A stretch of 44,636 nt of DNA from Oscillospiraceae bacterium (lineage in GTDB: Bacteria; Bacillota; Clostridia; Oscillospirales; Ruminococcaceae), in NCBI GenBank assembly GCA_017829005.1, contig JAGAJF010000016.1:1-44636 (forward strand). Reading direction: 5' to 3'. The translations under genes were made by a program, and so were the position numbers. Below, piece after piece: positions 1 to 7,962 of the stretch. The number at the start of each line of letters is the position of its first letter. The stretch's first letter is position 1. The notes beneath the pieces are model-generated. The model had not been told where the DNA came from, searched no databases, and saw only the letters and a program-made list of their open reading frames with translations.

Positions 1-2
1 CC

Positions 3-476
3 ACGCCGCAGACGCGACAGCTCTTTTATCTCATCGGGAAATGGATCTACCTCATCGACGCGGTAGACGATTACGATAAGGATAAGAAGAAAAACTGTTT
101 CAACGTATTTGAACGCGCCTATCATGAACCCATAGGACCAAAGAAGATGTTCGACCTGCTCATAGTATGCCCCTGCACGGGAAATACCCTTGCAAAGCTG
201 GCGGCAGGGATAACAGACACCCCTGTAACAATGGCGGTAAAGTCCCATCTGCGAAACGGCAGACCCGTACTCATAGCCGTTTCCACCAACGACGCACTAT
301 CCGCCTCCGCAAAGAACATCGGAACACTTCTGAACACAAAGAACATATACTTTGTCCCTTTCAGGCAGGATGATTTCATAAAAAAGCCCCGATCTGCTGT
401 GGCGGATTTTTCGCAGATACCCGCCGCCTCCGAAGCAGCTCTCGAGGGCAGACAAATCCAGCCAATACTTGCATAA
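3..476 (+). CDS. spoVFB: 5'-partial chimeric ORF: DUF5685-like segment fused to C-terminal part of dipicolinate synthase subunit B
   Basis: The frame is open from position 3, with no start in the window, to the stop at 474-476. From about position 126 on (EPIGPKKM, then CPCTGNTLAKL, ITDTPVTMAVKSHLRN, FVPFRQDD, final EAALEGRQIQPIL) it reads as the flavoprotein-like C-terminal two thirds of SpoVFB/DpaB, which with SpoVFA oxidises dihydrodipicolinate to dipicolinate, the spore-core Ca2+ chelator. The preceding roughly 40 residues (GKWIYLIDAVDDYDKDKKK) do not fit SpoVFB. They resemble the C-terminal helix of DUF5685 proteins, whose signature is a G-(K/R)-W/F-I-Y-L-x-D-A-x-D-D run. The two parts join in frame near position 123-128. 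It could be a real fusion, but the contig edge makes an assembly chimera at least as likely. The SpoVFB identity is firm; the DUF5685 identity is from memory of the family motif. Confidence 0.7.
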   Translation, partial: TPQTRQLFYLIGKWIYLIDAVDDYDKDKKKNCFNVFERAYHEPIGPKKMFDLLIVCPCTGNTLAKLAAGITDTPVTMAVKSHLRNGRPVLIAVSTNDALSASAKNIGTLLNTKNIYFVPFRQDDFIKKPRSAVADFSQIPAASEAALEGRQIQPILA

Positions 477-481
477 ACAGC

Positions 482-524
482 TTCGGGCTGCCGCAGAGAC
501 TATTGCGGCAGCCCGAATTATTTT
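482..524 (+). terminator. Intrinsic terminator after the spoVFB fragment
   Basis: A perfect 14-bp stem, TTCGGGCTGCCGCA at 482-495 with its complement at 504-517, and an 8-nt loop are followed by an AT-rich TTATTTT tail. It lies 5 bp after the stop at 476 and ends 1 bp before the convergent minus-strand stop at 526, so it may serve both directions. Confidence 0.85.
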
Positions 525-525
525 A

Positions 526-2754
526 TCAGCTCTCCATAGAATTTTTGATGTAATTATATGCACAATGGTAAGCGTATTCCCTTGTTACATAAGCGTTCGG
601 ATAGAATTTTCCGTCCTTTCCGCAATTTATTGCACCCATTCCGTATGCAAGTGCGGCATAGCCCAGATCCTTGTCCTTTGCGCTCACGTCCGTAAATGGA
701 GACTTGAAAATTGAGGTGTATTTAGCGCAGTTATCCACCCTTGCGGCTCTTGTGAATGCCTTAGCAAGGGTCATTCTTGTAAAGTATGCTCCGCCTTCGG
801 GTGCTGCACTTTCCCCAGTCTTTCCCTCTGCAATGACTTCTTCAACAGTTCCATCTTCAAGGGGCATAGGCTCATATCCGTAGCCTGTGATGATGTCAAG
901 AAGTCTTTCAAATTCGCCGTATGTCATTTTTTCTGTCGGTTTAAATTCCTTGCCCTCGTAAAGCCTTACGTTATGCTCGTAAAGTGCCTCAATTTCTTTC
1001 TTATAGGGAGATTTGGAAATATCCGTATAAGGGCAGTTTTCGGGCTGTTCTTCTTTCTTTGTAACAGGCTCACCGTTATAATCGCAAAGCTTGCCCGTTA
1101 CGCCGTTTAATGTCCAGTTGTCCATAGAATACTGCAGATATGTATGAGGCTTTGACTCAAGGTCAACAAATCCGTTGTATCTGAGGGTCATATCCTGCTG
1201 CTCGCAGAGGAGCTTGAGGGCAGTTTCCTTGTTGATTATAAGTCCGTCACCGAAATCCACATCTCTGTCATGGCTGCAGTTTACAGATGTGACCTTGCCT
1301 GCGGAATTTACCGTAATGTTAATATTATTGTTTGATACCTGAATGTTATTTACATAGCGGTTATATTTCATATTTCTGCTTGTCTGCTTGTACTTTGCAC
1401 CGCTTGAAACGGGAGCAGTATTATCCGTATCAGCCTTGTACTCGCCCGAGATATCACCGAAATAATATTTCAGAACGCTGTTTGCAAGGGTATTTGCCTT
1501 TTTCACATTAAGCTCCGTCTTGCTTTCCTTCTCGTTATAGTCATAAGCATAAAAGCTCATTATCTTTCCCGATTTTGCGTCGGCGGTGATGTTCACGCTT
1601 CTGTTGTCCGTCTTGTTGTTTATGACCATATTGCAGGAAATGGCATAACCGCACTCAGCGCCCTCATTTCTGCTGATGTTGAAATTCTGCACCATATATT
1701 TGTCGGTAACGCCCATATATTTGTCCTTGACCGCAAGCGCCTTGAACTGCTCGGAGGTGAGCATAGTGCTGAGGTCGGCGGCTGCAGCAAGCTCCTCCTC
1801 GGTAAAGTTCACGCCTGTTGCGGGGATCGCTGTCTCCACAGCCAAATCCTCTTCACATTCGACCTCTTCAATTACACCTCCCTCACCGCTCATAGAAGTA
1901 CCGTGATCGTATTTGTCTGTATCCATAAACTTATTATAATCATCGTCCATAGAAGAATGCTTGCCCGTCAGAGCGTCATAAACATAGCTGCTCTGCGGTC
2001 CGTAAACGATACAGGTTTTTTTCTTTCCCGTTGTGGTATCCTTGTAGATGTGATACCAAGGCTTTATAGTTACCTCGCCGCAGTAAATTTCCTTTATCTC
2101 ATCCTGGGAAAGAGCGTCCGCAGCTGAAACAAATTCAGCGTCCTGCCACCAGCTGCCGTTATATGATATGATCTCTCCCGTAAGCTTGTCAACAGTTACC
2201 CATACGCTGTTGTTTGCCACAGGTATACCGCCGAAGCTTCTCTTGAACTGCACCGAAACATTGCTTGAGTTAATGCTGAGGCTTACGCCGGATTTTGTTA
2301 GAAATCCCTTCATAGAGGGATTTACACTGTACACCCAGCTCAGAGCCTTGTTCACAAAATAAGAGGGCTTCTGAGAGGATATGGCAGGCTTTCCGCTGTA
2401 GTCATAAGGCGCATAATAGCTTGTAATGATACCGCCCTCCACATCTGCGGAATAGGACTTGTTTCCCGACGGCTCTGTCCAGGAAAAGAAGTAGGTCTTC
2501 ATACCCCGATCTTCACCTGTGCTGTAGGAAAAATTGCTGTATTCCTCGGGAATGTCTATCCTTGATTTAACAAGAGCCAGAGCGTTTTTCATCTGTTCCT
2601 CCTCGGAAGCTTTGTTATTGCTGTTATCGGCGGTCTGTGACTGAGACGAGGCGGTCTCACTCTCCGCAAATGCGGTAAAGGTTACTGACGGGATAGCTCC
2701 TGCGGCGATTATTACAGCCATAAGTGCGGCGATTTTTCTTTTCATTTTTTTCAT
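526..2754 (-). CDS. Secreted YcdB/YcdC-domain protein with C-terminal S-layer homology repeats
   Basis: About 742 residues. The start is ATG at 2754 because GAAAGGA sits 6 nt upstream and the product then begins MKKMKRKIAALMAVIIAAG, a classic signal peptide ending around AFA; the frame is open further upstream but that part has no signal or SD. A Ser/Gln/Asn-rich stretch follows, then two PepSY-like/YcdB (DUF4901) regions rich in YxxDALTGK and NxxTGEIxSYNGSW-type motifs. The last about 180 residues hold at least two SLH-type segments (CPYTDISKSPYKKEIEAL... and FTDVSAKDKDLGYAALAY with FYPNAYVTREY), which bind secondary cell-wall polymer. So it is probably exported and anchored to the wall. The YcdB function is unknown; a role in restraining an extracellular enzyme is only suggested by the PepSY-like fold. 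It is monocistronic, convergent with spoVFB. Confidence 0.75.
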   Translation of the reverse strand: MKKMKRKIAALMAVIIAAGAIPSVTFTAFAESETASSQSQTADNSNNKASEEEQMKNALALVKSRIDIPEEYSNFSYSTGEDRGMKTYFFSWTEPSGNKSYSADVEGGIITSYYAPYDYSGKPAISSQKPSYFVNKALSWVYSVNPSMKGFLTKSGVSLSINSSNVSVQFKRSFGGIPVANNSVWVTVDKLTGEIISYNGSWWQDAEFVSAADALSQDEIKEIYCGEVTIKPWYHIYKDTTTGKKKTCIVYGPQSSYVYDALTGKHSSMDDDYNKFMDTDKYDHGTSMSGEGGVIEEVECEEDLAVETAIPATGVNFTEEELAAAADLSTMLTSEQFKALAVKDKYMGVTDKYMVQNFNISRNEGAECGYAISCNMVINNKTDNRSVNITADAKSGKIMSFYAYDYNEKESKTELNVKKANTLANSVLKYYFGDISGEYKADTDNTAPVSSGAKYKQTSRNMKYNRYVNNIQVSNNNINITVNSAGKVTSVNCSHDRDVDFGDGLIINKETALKLLCEQQDMTLRYNGFVDLESKPHTYLQYSMDNWTLNGVTGKLCDYNGEPVTKKEEQPENCPYTDISKSPYKKEIEALYEHNVRLYEGKEFKPTEKMTYGEFERLLDIITGYGYEPMPLEDGTVEEVIAEGKTGESAAPEGGAYFTRMTLAKAFTRAARVDNCAKYTSIFKSPFTDVSAKDKDLGYAALAYGMGAINCGKDGKFYPNAYVTREYAYHCAYNYIKNSMES

Positions 2755-2910
2755 CGTTCCTTTCAGAATATTTTTGTGCTGAATTACGCTTTTAATATAG
2801 AAACAATTGACTAATGGAAAATATTTCATACAAGAATCATTTTTGTGATATTTTACAAATACAAACAATATTTTAGTAACTATTGTACAACAAATTTAAG
2901 CTATTATAGC

Positions 2911-2945
2911 ACAAAAGCCCGTCATTACAGCTTGTAAAGACGGGC
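2911..2945 (-). terminator. Intrinsic terminator of the scfA-scfB-parC-DUF5662 run
   Basis: Read on the minus strand, GCCCGTC (2945-2939) pairs with GACGGGC (2923-2917), with inner TTAC/GTAA pairing and a short loop, followed by TTTTGT. It starts 9 bp after the stop at 2954. Confidence 0.8.
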
Positions 2946-2953
2946 GATAATAT

Positions 2954-3499
2954 TTATCTGTGCAGTATATGCCTGATATAAGCAAAGGTGTAGTCCTCTC
3001 CCTCCTCGGCAAGCATAGTGAGGAGCATTTCAAGCAGCTTTGCAGTGTCGGGGTGGATAAGCCTTACCGCTGTGCCTTTGTGAAAATATTCCAAAGGAGA
3101 AGCGTCGGTGTAGTTTTTGCCCATATACACCTTGCTTGCCGCCGCACGGTCGCAGAACATCTCAGCCACGTAGATAAGAGGCATTTTCACGCCTTCCATT
3201 TTCTTTGTCTTGGGGTTATAGTCTGTCCAGTATTCGAAGTGGTGCTTGTTCCTGCCCTTGTGGTGCATCCAGGCAGTGCTGTAGCCCTTTTTCTCACGCT
3301 CTGCCTCGTTGGGGCTGCGTGTTCCCTGATACATCTTGCAGCTTATCCAGAATTCGGTGGGGCTGAACTTTGAAAGGTCGTGAGTAAGCCCCTGCCAGTA
3401 AAGACCTGCCTTGAAGCAGTTTATCCTTACCTGCCTGCGGTGGGTGCCGACTGTTTTCATATGCCTATAAATATTTATGAGCATTTTTATATCAGCCAT
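2954..3499 (-). CDS. DUF5662 family protein
   Basis: About 181 residues beginning MADIKMLINIYRHMKTVGTHRR. A GTG three codons upstream (3508) is in frame, but the SD (AAAGGA) lies only 1-2 nt from it and 10 nt from the ATG at 3499, so the ATG is preferred. The conserved core is visible: CFKAGLYWQGLTHDLSKFSPTEF, then WMHHKGRNKHHFEYWTDY, then MPLIYVAEMFCDRAAASKVYMGKNYTDASPLEYF. The His/Asp-rich HDLSKFSP and HHKGRNKHHFEYW motifs are typical of this family and look like a metal-binding helical site, possibly an HD-like hydrolase, but no function is established. The gene follows parC by 31 bp and is closed by the terminator at 2911-2945, so it is the last gene of that run. Confidence 0.8.
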   Translation of the reverse strand: MADIKMLINIYRHMKTVGTHRRQVRINCFKAGLYWQGLTHDLSKFSPTEFWISCKMYQGTRSPNEAEREKKGYSTAWMHHKGRNKHHFEYWTDYNPKTKKMEGVKMPLIYVAEMFCDRAAASKVYMGKNYTDASPLEYFHKGTAVRLIHPDTAKLLEMLLTMLAEEGEDYTFAYIRHILHR

Positions 3500-3530
3500 T
3501 TTATACACGTCCTTTCAGTAGTTCGGAATA

Positions 3531-5765
3531 TTAAAGGGTAAGCTGGTCGGGGTCGGTGATGTCCTTTGCAAGACAGCCTGCCGCAGGGATAGACTTCATA
3601 ACATACTTGGTCATTTCGGGCAGCTTTTCCTCGGGAACGATATAGGCATTTTCCACCAATGCCCCCGCTTTAAGAGTCATACACTGAACGCCGATGGTGT
3701 CACGGGTGGTCTTTGGCAGCACCAGAGCGGTATTGAAGATAACAGCACGTCCCTTTGTGGAGGTGAGCATAATGTCCGCATTGTCCGCAATGAAGAACAT
3801 ACGCACAAGCCTTGACTTGTCCGAGAATGCCTTGGTAAGCTTTTTGCGGTTGGTTTTTGTCTCAAATACGTTCAGAGGAACCTTTGCCGCCTTGCCGTTT
3901 TCAAACACAAGGAACATAAATCCCGAATAATCGGTGGTGGGTATCATAGATAACACATTCTCGTCGGGGTCGAAGCCCAGCTTGACGGGGATATAATCAC
4001 CCATTGCCGAAGCCTTTGTTTCGGAAAATTCCGAAGCTCTGCTCTTGTAGACCTGACATTTATCCGTAAAGAAAAGCAGCTCAGTGCGGTTTGTAGCCTC
4101 AAAGGAAGCCTCCATAACATCGCCGTCCTTGAGCTTATGTTCATTTGACATTCTGAGAGACTGAGGAGTGATCTTCTTGAAATATCCCCCTCGGCTTATG
4201 AACAGGTTAACGGGATAATCGGGCACCTCCTCTTCTATATCCACATCATCATTTTCATCGGGATAGCAGAACTGGGTGCGTCTGGGCTGACCGTATTTCT
4301 TGATGACCTCTTTCAGCTCGGAGATGATGATGTCAAGTATCTTTTTGTCGCTGCCAAGAATTTCCTCCATCTCGGCAATGTCCTTCTGGAGCTGATCTGT
4401 CTCGGCAAGACGGCTAAGGATATATTCCTTGTTGAGATGACGAAGCTTTATCTCGGCAACGTATTCTGCCTGAGTTTCGTCAATGCCGAAGCCTATCATC
4501 AGGTTGGGAACAACCTCGCTGTCGTCCTCGGTCTCCCTGACTATCTTTATCGCCTTGTCAATGTCAAGAAGTATCTTTTTAAGACCCAGTAGCAGATGAA
4601 GCTTTTCCTTTTTCTTGCTCAGCTCAAAGTAAACTCTCCGCTTAACGCAGTCCTTTCGGAAGGCTGTCCATTCGGTGAGTATCTCGTAAACGCCCATTAC
4701 CTTGGGGTAGCCGCCCACAAGGATATTGAAGTTGCATGAGTAGGTGTCCTGCAAGGGAGTAAGCTTGTAAAGCCGTTTCATAAGCACATCGGGGTCGGTG
4801 CCCTTTTTGATGTCGATGGCTATTTTAAGACCGTTAAGGTCGGACTCGTCACGGATATAGGATATCTCCCTTACCTTGCCGGTTTTTGCAAGCTCCACTA
4901 TCTTGTCCTTTATCTGCTCGATGGTGGTGGTGGGAGGTATCTCGGTTATCTCAATGCAGTGGGCGTCCGGGTCATAGCTGTACTTTGAGCGAATTTTTAC
5001 GCTGCCCCGTCCCGTGCGGTAAATCTTCTCAAGCTCCGCCTCGTCATATATCATCTCGCCGCCCCCGGGGAAATCGGGACCTTTCAGAACGGAGAAAAGG
5101 TTATAGTCGGGATTTTTGATAAGTCCTATTGTTGCCTCGCATATCTCCGTCAGATTGAAGGAGCATACTGCGCTCGCCATTGAGACTGCAATTCCCACAT
5201 TTGAATTTACAAGGATAGAGGGGAAGGTCGCAGGCAGAAGTGTAGGCTCAACGGTTTCATTGTCGTAGTTTGGAACGAAATCCACCGTATCCTTGTCGAT
5301 ATCACGGAAAAGCTCGGCGCATATGGGAGCAAGCTTTGCCTCGGTGTATCGGGGAGCCGCATATGCCATATCCCTCGAATACGCCTTGCCGAAGTTGCCC
5401 TTGCTGTCGATATATGGGTGCAGAAGCGCCTCGTTTCCCCTTGCCATACGCACCATCGTCTCGTAAATGGCAGCGTCGCCGTGAGGATTGAGCTTCATTG
5501 TCTGACCCACGATATTTGCGGATTTTGTCTTGTTGCCCGTAAGCAGACCCATTTTGTACATGGTGTAGAGAAGCTTTCGGTGAGAGGGCTTGAAGCCGTC
5601 TATCTCGGGAAGGGCTCTTGAAACGATAACGCTCATTGCATAGGGCATATAATTCTTTTCAAGAGTGTCGGTTATCTTCTCCTCCACCACCACTCCGCTG
5701 CCTGCGATATAAGCATTCTGAGCGGGAGCAGGCTTTGTGCTTTTGGGTTCTTTCTTTTTTGCCAT
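3531..5765 (-). CDS. parC: Type IIA topoisomerase subunit A (topoisomerase IV ParC / second GyrA type)
   Basis: 744 residues; DNA cleavage-rejoining subunit of a type IIA topoisomerase that relaxes or decatenates DNA together with an ATPase B subunit. Seen: N-terminal winged-helix core (YAMSVIVSRALPEIDGFKPSHRKLLYTM), the DNA-gate helix NPHGDAAIYETMVRMAR (about 94-109), catalytic tyrosine in APRYTEAKL (Tyr140), a coiled coil around 380-480 (KKKEKLHLLLGLKKILLDIDKAIKIVRETED, LRHLNKEYILSRLAE), and a short beta-pinwheel C-terminal domain. The GyrA Ser83 and Asp87 equivalents are Ala98 and Glu102. Start ATG with AAGGAG 8 nt upstream. The gene follows scfB by 12 bp in the same direction. No parE/gyrB partner is adjacent on either side, unlike the usual parE-parC pair. 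GyrA proper is longer with GyrA-box blades, so the ParC-like call is favoured. Confidence 0.85.
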   Translation of the reverse strand: MAKKKEPKSTKPAPAQNAYIAGSGVVVEEKITDTLEKNYMPYAMSVIVSRALPEIDGFKPSHRKLLYTMYKMGLLTGNKTKSANIVGQTMKLNPHGDAAIYETMVRMARGNEALLHPYIDSKGNFGKAYSRDMAYAAPRYTEAKLAPICAELFRDIDKDTVDFVPNYDNETVEPTLLPATFPSILVNSNVGIAVSMASAVCSFNLTEICEATIGLIKNPDYNLFSVLKGPDFPGGGEMIYDEAELEKIYRTGRGSVKIRSKYSYDPDAHCIEITEIPPTTTIEQIKDKIVELAKTGKVREISYIRDESDLNGLKIAIDIKKGTDPDVLMKRLYKLTPLQDTYSCNFNILVGGYPKVMGVYEILTEWTAFRKDCVKRRVYFELSKKKEKLHLLLGLKKILLDIDKAIKIVRETEDDSEVVPNLMIGFGIDETQAEYVAEIKLRHLNKEYILSRLAETDQLQKDIAEMEEILGSDKKILDIIISELKEVIKKYGQPRRTQFCYPDENDDVDIEEEVPDYPVNLFISRGGYFKKITPQSLRMSNEHKLKDGDVMEASFEATNRTELLFFTDKCQVYKSRASEFSETKASAMGDYIPVKLGFDPDENVLSMIPTTDYSGFMFLVFENGKAAKVPLNVFETKTNRKKLTKAFSDKSRLVRMFFIADNADIMLTSTKGRAVIFNTALVLPKTTRDTIGVQCMTLKAGALVENAYIVPEEKLPEMTKYVMKSIPAAGCLAKDITDPDQLTL

Positions 5766-5777
5766 TTGTCAGACTCC

Positions 5778-7148
5778 TTATTCTTCGGCAGCCTCCGCCT
5801 GAGCCGCCTTTATCATTATTGCACATTCAAGTCTCTTTTTCTCAATCTCGCAGGAAAGCTTGTGAGCGGTAAGGATATTGCCTGTGTAGATGAAATTATT
5901 GGCATTGCAGCCGCCGCTGCAGTAGAACTTAGCCCAGCACCTGCGGCAGTCCTCCTTGTTGTAGATATGAGCCGCAGCGAAATCCTTCTTGATATCCGAA
6001 TTGAACTCCCCCGAATGGATATTTCCCATAAGATATTCGGGAATGCCCACAAACTGATGACAGGGATAAATGTCGCCGTCCGATGTAATTGCAACATACT
6101 CATTTCCCGAGCCGCAGCCTCTCAGACGCTTTATAGCGCAGGGACCCTGATCGAGATCCAGCATAAAGTGGAAGAAATTGAAATGCTTGCCCTTTTTCTC
6201 GTTAACGAGCATAAGCTGAGCCAGTCTCTCGTACTCGGAGAATACCGCAGGAAGATCTCTCTCGGTGATGGCGTATTTCTCATCATGGTCGCATACAACA
6301 GGCTCAACGGATATCTGGTCAAAGCCTAAGTCATAAAGATGAAAAACATCGCTGGCAAAGTCAAGATTATATTTTGTGAAGGTTCCTCTTACATAGTAAT
6401 TTTCATAGTTTCTCTTCTCCGCAAGCTCCTTGTATCTGGGGATAATGCGGTCATAGCAGCCCGAGCCGTCCACACGCTTTCTCACACGGTCGTTAACGTC
6501 CTTTCTGCCGTCAATTGACAGTACCACATTGGACATTTCCTTATTGATAAAGTCCATCTTCTCCTCGTCAAGAAGCAGACCGTTGGTGGTGACGGTGAAA
6601 CGGAAATGCTTGTGATACTCTGCTTCCTTTGAACGTCCGTATTCCACAAGCTTTTTAACAACGTCCCAGTTCATAAGAGGCTCGCCGCCAAAGAAATCCA
6701 CCTCGAGATTTTCCCTGTCTCCCGAATTTTCAAGGAGGAAATCAAGAGCCTTTTTGCCCGTCTCAAAGCTCATTACCTTTCTTCCCATAGCATAATCGCC
6801 CTGGGAAGCAAAACAGTATTCGCAGCGAAGGTTGCAGTCCATTGTTACAAGCAGGCACATTGCCTTTATGGGTGAAGCAACGGAATATTTTGCAAATTTC
6901 TCGTAATCGTCCTCGGAGAAAAGTATTTTATCGTTATAAAGCTCCTTGACTTCCTCATAGCAGGAGATAATTTCCTCTCTGTTGTAAAATCTTGACAGCT
7001 TTTCAATAACATTTTCTGGACATTCATCTGCAAAGGGAGGGGCGATGTTGTCAAGCATATCATAGGTAAGCTCGTCCACGATGTGAACGCCGCCGCTGTG
7101 TACGTCAAGCACAATATTATATCCGTTAAGCTTATATTTATGTATCAT
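5778..7148 (-). CDS. scfB: SCIFF peptide maturase, radical SAM/SPASM thioether synthase
   Basis: 456 residues. It installs Cys-to-alpha-carbon thioether bridges in the SCIFF precursor encoded just upstream. Seen: N-terminal RiPP-recognition-like region (MIHKYKLNGYNIVLDVHSGGVH), radical SAM cluster CNLRCEYC (Cys105, Cys109, Cys112), GGEP SAM-binding motif (FFGGEPLMNWD), and a C-terminal SPASM domain with Cys-rich segments GCGSGNEYVAITSDGDIYPCHQF and CRRCWAKFYCSGGCNANN plus a further Cys near LSCEIEKK, enough for two auxiliary 4Fe-4S clusters. The length is typical of this family. SD AAAGGA lies 9 nt before the ATG. It lies 91 bp after scfA, separated by a strong hairpin (7175-7217), and 12 bp before parC. 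Biological role of the mature SCIFF is unknown. Confidence 0.95.
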   Translation of the reverse strand: MIHKYKLNGYNIVLDVHSGGVHIVDELTYDMLDNIAPPFADECPENVIEKLSRFYNREEIISCYEEVKELYNDKILFSEDDYEKFAKYSVASPIKAMCLLVTMDCNLRCEYCFASQGDYAMGRKVMSFETGKKALDFLLENSGDRENLEVDFFGGEPLMNWDVVKKLVEYGRSKEAEYHKHFRFTVTTNGLLLDEEKMDFINKEMSNVVLSIDGRKDVNDRVRKRVDGSGCYDRIIPRYKELAEKRNYENYYVRGTFTKYNLDFASDVFHLYDLGFDQISVEPVVCDHDEKYAITERDLPAVFSEYERLAQLMLVNEKKGKHFNFFHFMLDLDQGPCAIKRLRGCGSGNEYVAITSDGDIYPCHQFVGIPEYLMGNIHSGEFNSDIKKDFAAAHIYNKEDCRRCWAKFYCSGGCNANNFIYTGNILTAHKLSCEIEKKRLECAIMIKAAQAEAAEE

Positions 7149-7174
7149 TTTTTATAATCCTTTCCAAATATAAG

Positions 7175-7217
7175 TCAGAGGATAGAGGTTAGAATAAGTC
7201 TGACCTCTATCCTCTGA
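7175..7217 (-). promoter_or_regulatory. Intercistronic stem-loop between scfA and scfB
   Basis: A perfect 15-bp stem (TCAGAGGATAGAGGT at 7175-7189, complement at 7203-7217) with a 13-nt loop fills the gap between the scfA stop and the scfB SD. On the minus strand it is followed by ACTTATATTTGG, not a clean U-run. It therefore looks like a partial terminator or RNA-stabilising element that would leave more scfA than scfB message, as often seen between precursor peptide and maturase genes. Confidence 0.75.
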
Positions 7218-7239
7218 TGACTTTAACCTATAGTCAAAA

Positions 7240-7377
7240 TTACTTCTCGCACTTCTGGTTAGCAACTGTGCAGGAAGTCTTGCAAGCGGACTGGCAGGAA
7301 GCCTGGCACTTGCCGCAGCCGCCCTTTGCAGCAGTCTGCTTGAGGTTAGCCTTGTTAATGGTCTTAATGTGCTTCAT
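7240..7377 (-). CDS. scfA: SCIFF precursor peptide (six cysteines in forty-five residues)
   Basis: A 45-codon gene beginning MKHIKTINKANLKQTAAKGG, followed by a cysteine-rich core (CGKCQASCQSACKTSCTVA) and ending NQKCEK. The six Cys are at 21, 24, 28, 32, 36 and 43, exactly the defining SCIFF layout. The N-terminal half is the leader recognised by ScfB; the Cys donate to Thr and other acceptors in the core to form thioethers (sactipeptide/ranthipeptide chemistry). SD GGAGGA lies 7 nt before the ATG at 7377, and a TTGAAA-N17-TATAAT promoter lies just upstream. The near-invariance of SCIFF across Clostridia is known and argues for a housekeeping role rather than a variable bacteriocin. Confidence 0.97.
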   Translation of the reverse strand: MKHIKTINKANLKQTAAKGGCGKCQASCQSACKTSCTVANQKCEK

Positions 7378-7409
7378 CTGAGTATCCTCCCCAAAAATAA
7401 TATATGTTC

Positions 7410-7438
7410 ATTATAACACGGCTTTCGGCGAATTTCAA
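7410..7438 (-). promoter_or_regulatory. Sigma-A promoter of scfA
   Basis: On the minus strand, -35 TTGAAA (7438-7433), 17-nt spacer and -10 TATAAT (7415-7410). This gives a short leader of about 25 nt before the scfA ATG at 7377. Confidence 0.8.
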
Positions 7439-7510
7439 TATTTATCGAGTTTTTTGGTATTTTGTACAATTCTGACCGCCGCACAGCAGGAAAAATTCGT
7501 GGATAATATA

Positions 7511-7915
7511 TTATTCCCTGAATATGGGACGGGTATTCACCCCTTTAAATCCCCCCAGAGCCGAAGCCGTAACGATGATAAGCAGCTTTGTGAATACCCC
7601 GGCGGCGGAAAATATCCTTACCGTTGCCGCCCCGATGATAAGCACAGCGCAGAATACGGCAATGCCGCAGAAAAATCCCGTTGCAAGACCGTTTCTCCTT
7701 CGCCTGTTTGCGGCGCAGAAGGAGCAGGCAAAGCAGCCTGCCGCAAGAGCTATGCCCGACATTCCCCTGACCGCGCTGTCCGAAAGGTCACCGTAGACAG
7801 CTGCCGCCGAAAGCAGCGCGGCGGCAATGGTCAGCGCTCCTATCCCCGAAAGCAGGGAAAGCCCCGCTGTAATAAGTCTGTCCCTCCGCCTTGCCGATTT
7901 TTTTGATCTTCTCAT
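7511..7915 (-). CDS. TIGR04086-type four-helix membrane protein
   Basis: 134 residues, basic N terminus (MRRSKKSARRRDR) and four predicted membrane helices at about 15-35, 50-68, 78-100 and 105-125, ending GGFKGVN. The RRRRNGLATGFFCG loop followed by a helix and the C-terminal GG.xGVN fit the TIGR04086 family of small clostridial membrane proteins. I recall these often near yajC and scfA, which agrees with scfA 133 bp downstream, but I cannot check it here. SD is weak (AGGGGG before ATG at 7915). The gene is 47 bp after glgB and may be read through from it; a 7-bp hairpin (7925-7951) without U-run sits in the gap. Function unknown. Confidence 0.7.
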   Translation of the reverse strand: MRRSKKSARRRDRLITAGLSLLSGIGALTIAAALLSAAAVYGDLSDSAVRGMSGIALAAGCFACSFCAANRRRRNGLATGFFCGIAVFCAVLIIGAATVRIFSAAGVFTKLLIIVTASALGGFKGVNTRPIFRE

Positions 7916-7962
7916 ACGCCGCCCCCTGCATTTTTTACAAATGTATGCAGGAGACAGAAGAA

